Source: Pelargonium nanum
Taxonomy: Eukaryota > Streptophyta > Magnoliopsida > Geraniales > Geraniaceae
Direction of reading: 5' to 3'
Assembly: GCA_036897485.1 (NCBI GenBank)
Contig: JAYMTF010000007.1
Location: forward strand, 23,789-87,788
Length of the DNA: 64,000 nt
Below the pieces are notes generated by a model that searched no databases, was not told the origin of the DNA, and was given only the letters and a program-made list of their open reading frames with translations. A program made the position numbers and the translations under genes. Numbering within the stretch: position 1 is the stretch's first letter; every line of letters starts with the position of its first letter. Shown here one piece after another: positions 61,051 to 64,000 of this stretch.

Positions 61051-64000
61051 TTAAAGAATGGAACAGGACAGACTTTTTATAGTGATGAATTGATGATTAT
61101 CAGAGCCAGCGCTTTTTATTTTGTTAAGAGATTATATAGTTTCATATTGGTAAATGGTAATAGATTTCACTCATATTATTCTTAAATAAACAGTTTTCAT
61201 TTGGTTTATACTTTTCATTAATGGAGATCATAATCTAATGAGGCCAGTGAAGTCAAGGCCCATATCATACTTCAAGTAAACCGGGCTATTTCATCAAGCT
61301 TGCTTTTAAGCAGGCCAGAACTTTTGTCGAGTGTTGTTGGGCTGGCCCATAACAGGATATATAAAAAAAAATAGCAGAGAGCACTATATTTAACCAAATA
61401 AAATCAATGCATGATGGCCAAACACATTAGACGACTTTGGATTCCCTTCGAGATCTCGAGGGAGAGCTACCCATGTTATGTAGCTCAACTGATAAAAAAA
61501 AACTAAATAAAATGTTCAGTAGATTGTGATTAGACACCTTTGTTTTTATAAAATAATATATTGTTCAGAAGCCGAACGAATTCAAAACTGTATCATTGCC
61601 TCATAATCTCAAACTAGATATAGGCTCAAGCAATCTAGCAAGCTCATGAGCTATCTAATTCTCAAAGCGAAACTAAGGCTAAACTATCATTCACTAAATA
61701 GTCCGTCTGGCCTGTCTTTTTTATGGCGTTGATAACTGATTGAGCCTCCGGTTTCACGACAATGCGATCTGACTATGCGATTGGACAGTCAAAAAAACAA
61801 AAATGAGATGTACAATAATTTGATATTTTGGTGCATGCACTATCCCATGTAAAGTTAAAAATAGGCAAAATTGGCATGACACTAGAGTTGAGTTGTAGTT
61901 AGAATGGAAGGTCATTGTTGGGGTTCAAGTACAAAACCTAACTATTCAACTGTACAGTAACAATGAAAAACAGATATGAAAGTACAAAACTAAAAGAGTA
62001 GAAGACCCCCATACAGGATCTTGCATCCAAATAAAACACACAAGTGGACACACAATAAATAAGGCATGTCTTTGATTTGTGCATCTTTTGTTGTTTCCAT
62101 TGTCTCATCCCATGGTTCCTAACATGTGCTTTATGCTAATCAATCAATTAATTGTAATGGTTTTGTTTTTAAACACACCTTATTTTCTGCATTTTTTGTT
62201 CTTTCTATTGTTTGCTATGCTCCTTCTCTGTAATGTTATCATTATTTTACTCGATAATGTCATAGAGAAAGCCAATTAATTCAGGTTTTAATTTGTAGTT
62301 TCATAGGAAAAATGTTTAAATATCTGGAAATGCTATAGTTGACACCACTGTGAGGTTTTTGTGAACTTGCTTGATTGAGCTAGTAGCCAAAAAATAATTA
62401 ATGCCCAAAAAGTATACAGATTTTGTTGAAATGGAAGGATCAATTAATGGGGAGCTTCAAGTAATGGGTTGTGGGTTGGCAGATAAGGCCAACCTAATCT
62501 TCAATTTGTGTTATGGACCACAATTTTTATTTTTATTTTTTTGGATTTTGTTTTATTGTACTCAATTGGCTCATAAGTAGAGTATCAAAACTATAGTGTT
62601 ACTTCACTTATTCAGTTAATTAATTAATCAATCAGTGTTGAAATGACTATGATGACATTTTTTGAAATTTCTTAATTTCATCATGTATATATGAAATTGA
62701 ATATATAATCTTTGGAAGTGGAAGACATAATACTTGGGATTTGACTTTTGGTCAAATCTTTTCATGGGCAACACACATTCTTTTTGCCCACAATAGTATT
62801 TAGATCTCACTTTCAAGCAAAATCAGCTTTGTGGTGTGTGGGTTGACAATAATTAGAACAATAAATAGTGGTCAAATGCCACTGTTGGATAATGTTTTTG
62901 TTTATTTTCTTCTCATCAATTATAATCATCACTATCTTATGTGGTGGACTTTTTAATATTTAAAAAAAAAATATAGTCTTCCTGTTAGTTACATGATAAT
63001 TGTTATCCACAAAAAAAAAACTTCAATCAACCTACAAAATGATGTTGAAGCACAAACTGTTATCACTTTTTTACAACCTAAACGCTCGATCTCGAGGTGT
63101 CAATGGATTGATTGCGATTAACCCTAGAATTCGCTGCCGTGAGGAACGAGCGGACCGCTACACTGTACGTAGACCTCAGAACTGAATCCTTACCCGTAGG
63201 AATTCCGAATTGAAGGACGTTTTGCCCAAGTGACATGCAACCGATTATCAGAAAGATAGATCCTATTGAGGATGCCAATAATTTGCGAAGCTGTTGACCA
63301 CCCAAAACAATGGACGAAAAGAACTCCCAACATATGTAGCAAAACCACATTTCCTAAAAAAATTATTCAAATTTTCAGAATTAAAGAAGCATTTGTGACA
63401 TTTGATGTCCAAATAAAGGCCCCTAGCTCTGAAATTAGCAAGAATAAATTAAGAAGAAATATAAGGATTGAAATGATTTTAAAAGAAAAAGAAAAGAAGT
63501 TAAAAATGGAAGAGAAAGTACAAAGAGAAGTGAAGCAATTAATATAAAAAGATGGTGAAGGTTGCTTTCATTACAAAAGGACAAAACATGAGGCCAAGGA
63601 AGATTTCTCTTCCATGGATGGATCAAAGCTATATATTTTGATTTGATCTTCAAATGCTGTAATTTTTTTTGTAGTTTCTGTTGTCTATAGGGATGCTTCC
63701 ACCAATTTTGCTTTCATGCATTTAATGGAACTCTGCTGAGTTTGCAACAAAGCCACTTCCAAATAATAGACCCAACATTTTATTTTATTTATTTTTATTT
63801 TTTTTGGATTTATATCCAACATACACACCACTACATATATTGGCATATATATGATGGATCATCACTAGCACATTGGATAAGTTTCTCCATTTGTCTGCCC
63901 TATTTTCAAATAAAAAATTCTTTTTGTTCATAAACTTGTTTTTTCTTCAATACTGAACCCTACCCCTAATATTTTTGGCTCGATCATTATATATATATAT
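61051..64000. other. Intergenic region to the window edge
   Basis: No gene recognised. It is AT-rich, with a GC-richer patch at 63080-63330 whose longest minus-strand frame (63078-63350) has no family similarity that I can recognise, and a terminal (AT)n run. Confidence 0.55.

Noticed and set aside
63078-63350. 90-residue minus-strand frame with hydrophobic stretch
   Set aside because: No recognised similarity, no promoter or splice context; possibly a decayed repeat.

Overview
This is nuclear DNA of a flowering plant, almost certainly a eudicot. Genes are split by short GT-AG introns, intergenic DNA is AT-rich, and it carries small transposon relics (SINEs, MITEs, a solo-LTR-like element) plus a decayed fragment of organellar 23S rRNA. 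Nothing prokaryotic is present except that fragment. I cannot name the species. I traced exons by eye from splice sites and protein similarity. In every complete gene the joined exons add up to a multiple of three.

Layout, left to right. 1-6250: 3' part of NAA15, the ribosome-anchoring subunit of the NatA N-terminal acetyltransferase (+). 7309-10700: an ABCF4/GCN20-type ABC ATPase (-). 17101-19085: an IAA19-type Aux/IAA repressor (+). 23395-25600: a broken tandem copy of that gene. 29972-30815: a second Aux/IAA, IAA15-like (+). 31836-32146: organellar 23S rRNA insertion. 32856-33144: a small cysteine-rich CYSTM-like gene in two exons (+). 33387-36365: D-glycerate 3-kinase GLYK (-). 37327-41234: A2-type cyclin (-). 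49840-54852: VAS1/ISS1-type aminotransferase (+). 55588-59250: katanin p60 (+). 59906-61050: a secreted EGF-like, probably GPI-anchored protein (+). The rest, to 64000, is non-coding.

From memory, Arabidopsis chromosome 1 carries KTN1 (At1g80350), VAS1 (At1g80360), CYCA2;4 (At1g80370), GLYK (At1g80380), IAA15 (At1g80390) and NAA15/OMA (At1g80410) in this order. The window therefore looks like an ancestral eudicot block. The additions are the ABCF4 gene, the IAA19-like gene with its dead duplicate, the CYSTM gene and the EGF-like gene.

Theme. Two Aux/IAA repressors, one Aux/IAA pseudogene and an auxin-lowering aminotransferase (VAS1) lie within about 38 kb. They sit beside growth effectors: a mitotic cyclin and the microtubule-severing ATPase. 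The neighbourhood is auxin-rich, but each gene has its own promoter and there is no sign of an operon. I found no wholly new system. The most useful observations are the decayed Aux/IAA duplicate with a conserved promoter, the TCP-site and G-box cluster upstream of IAA15, the intron-split CYSTM gene, the MSA-like site upstream of the cyclin, and several small mobile elements with visible target-site duplications.
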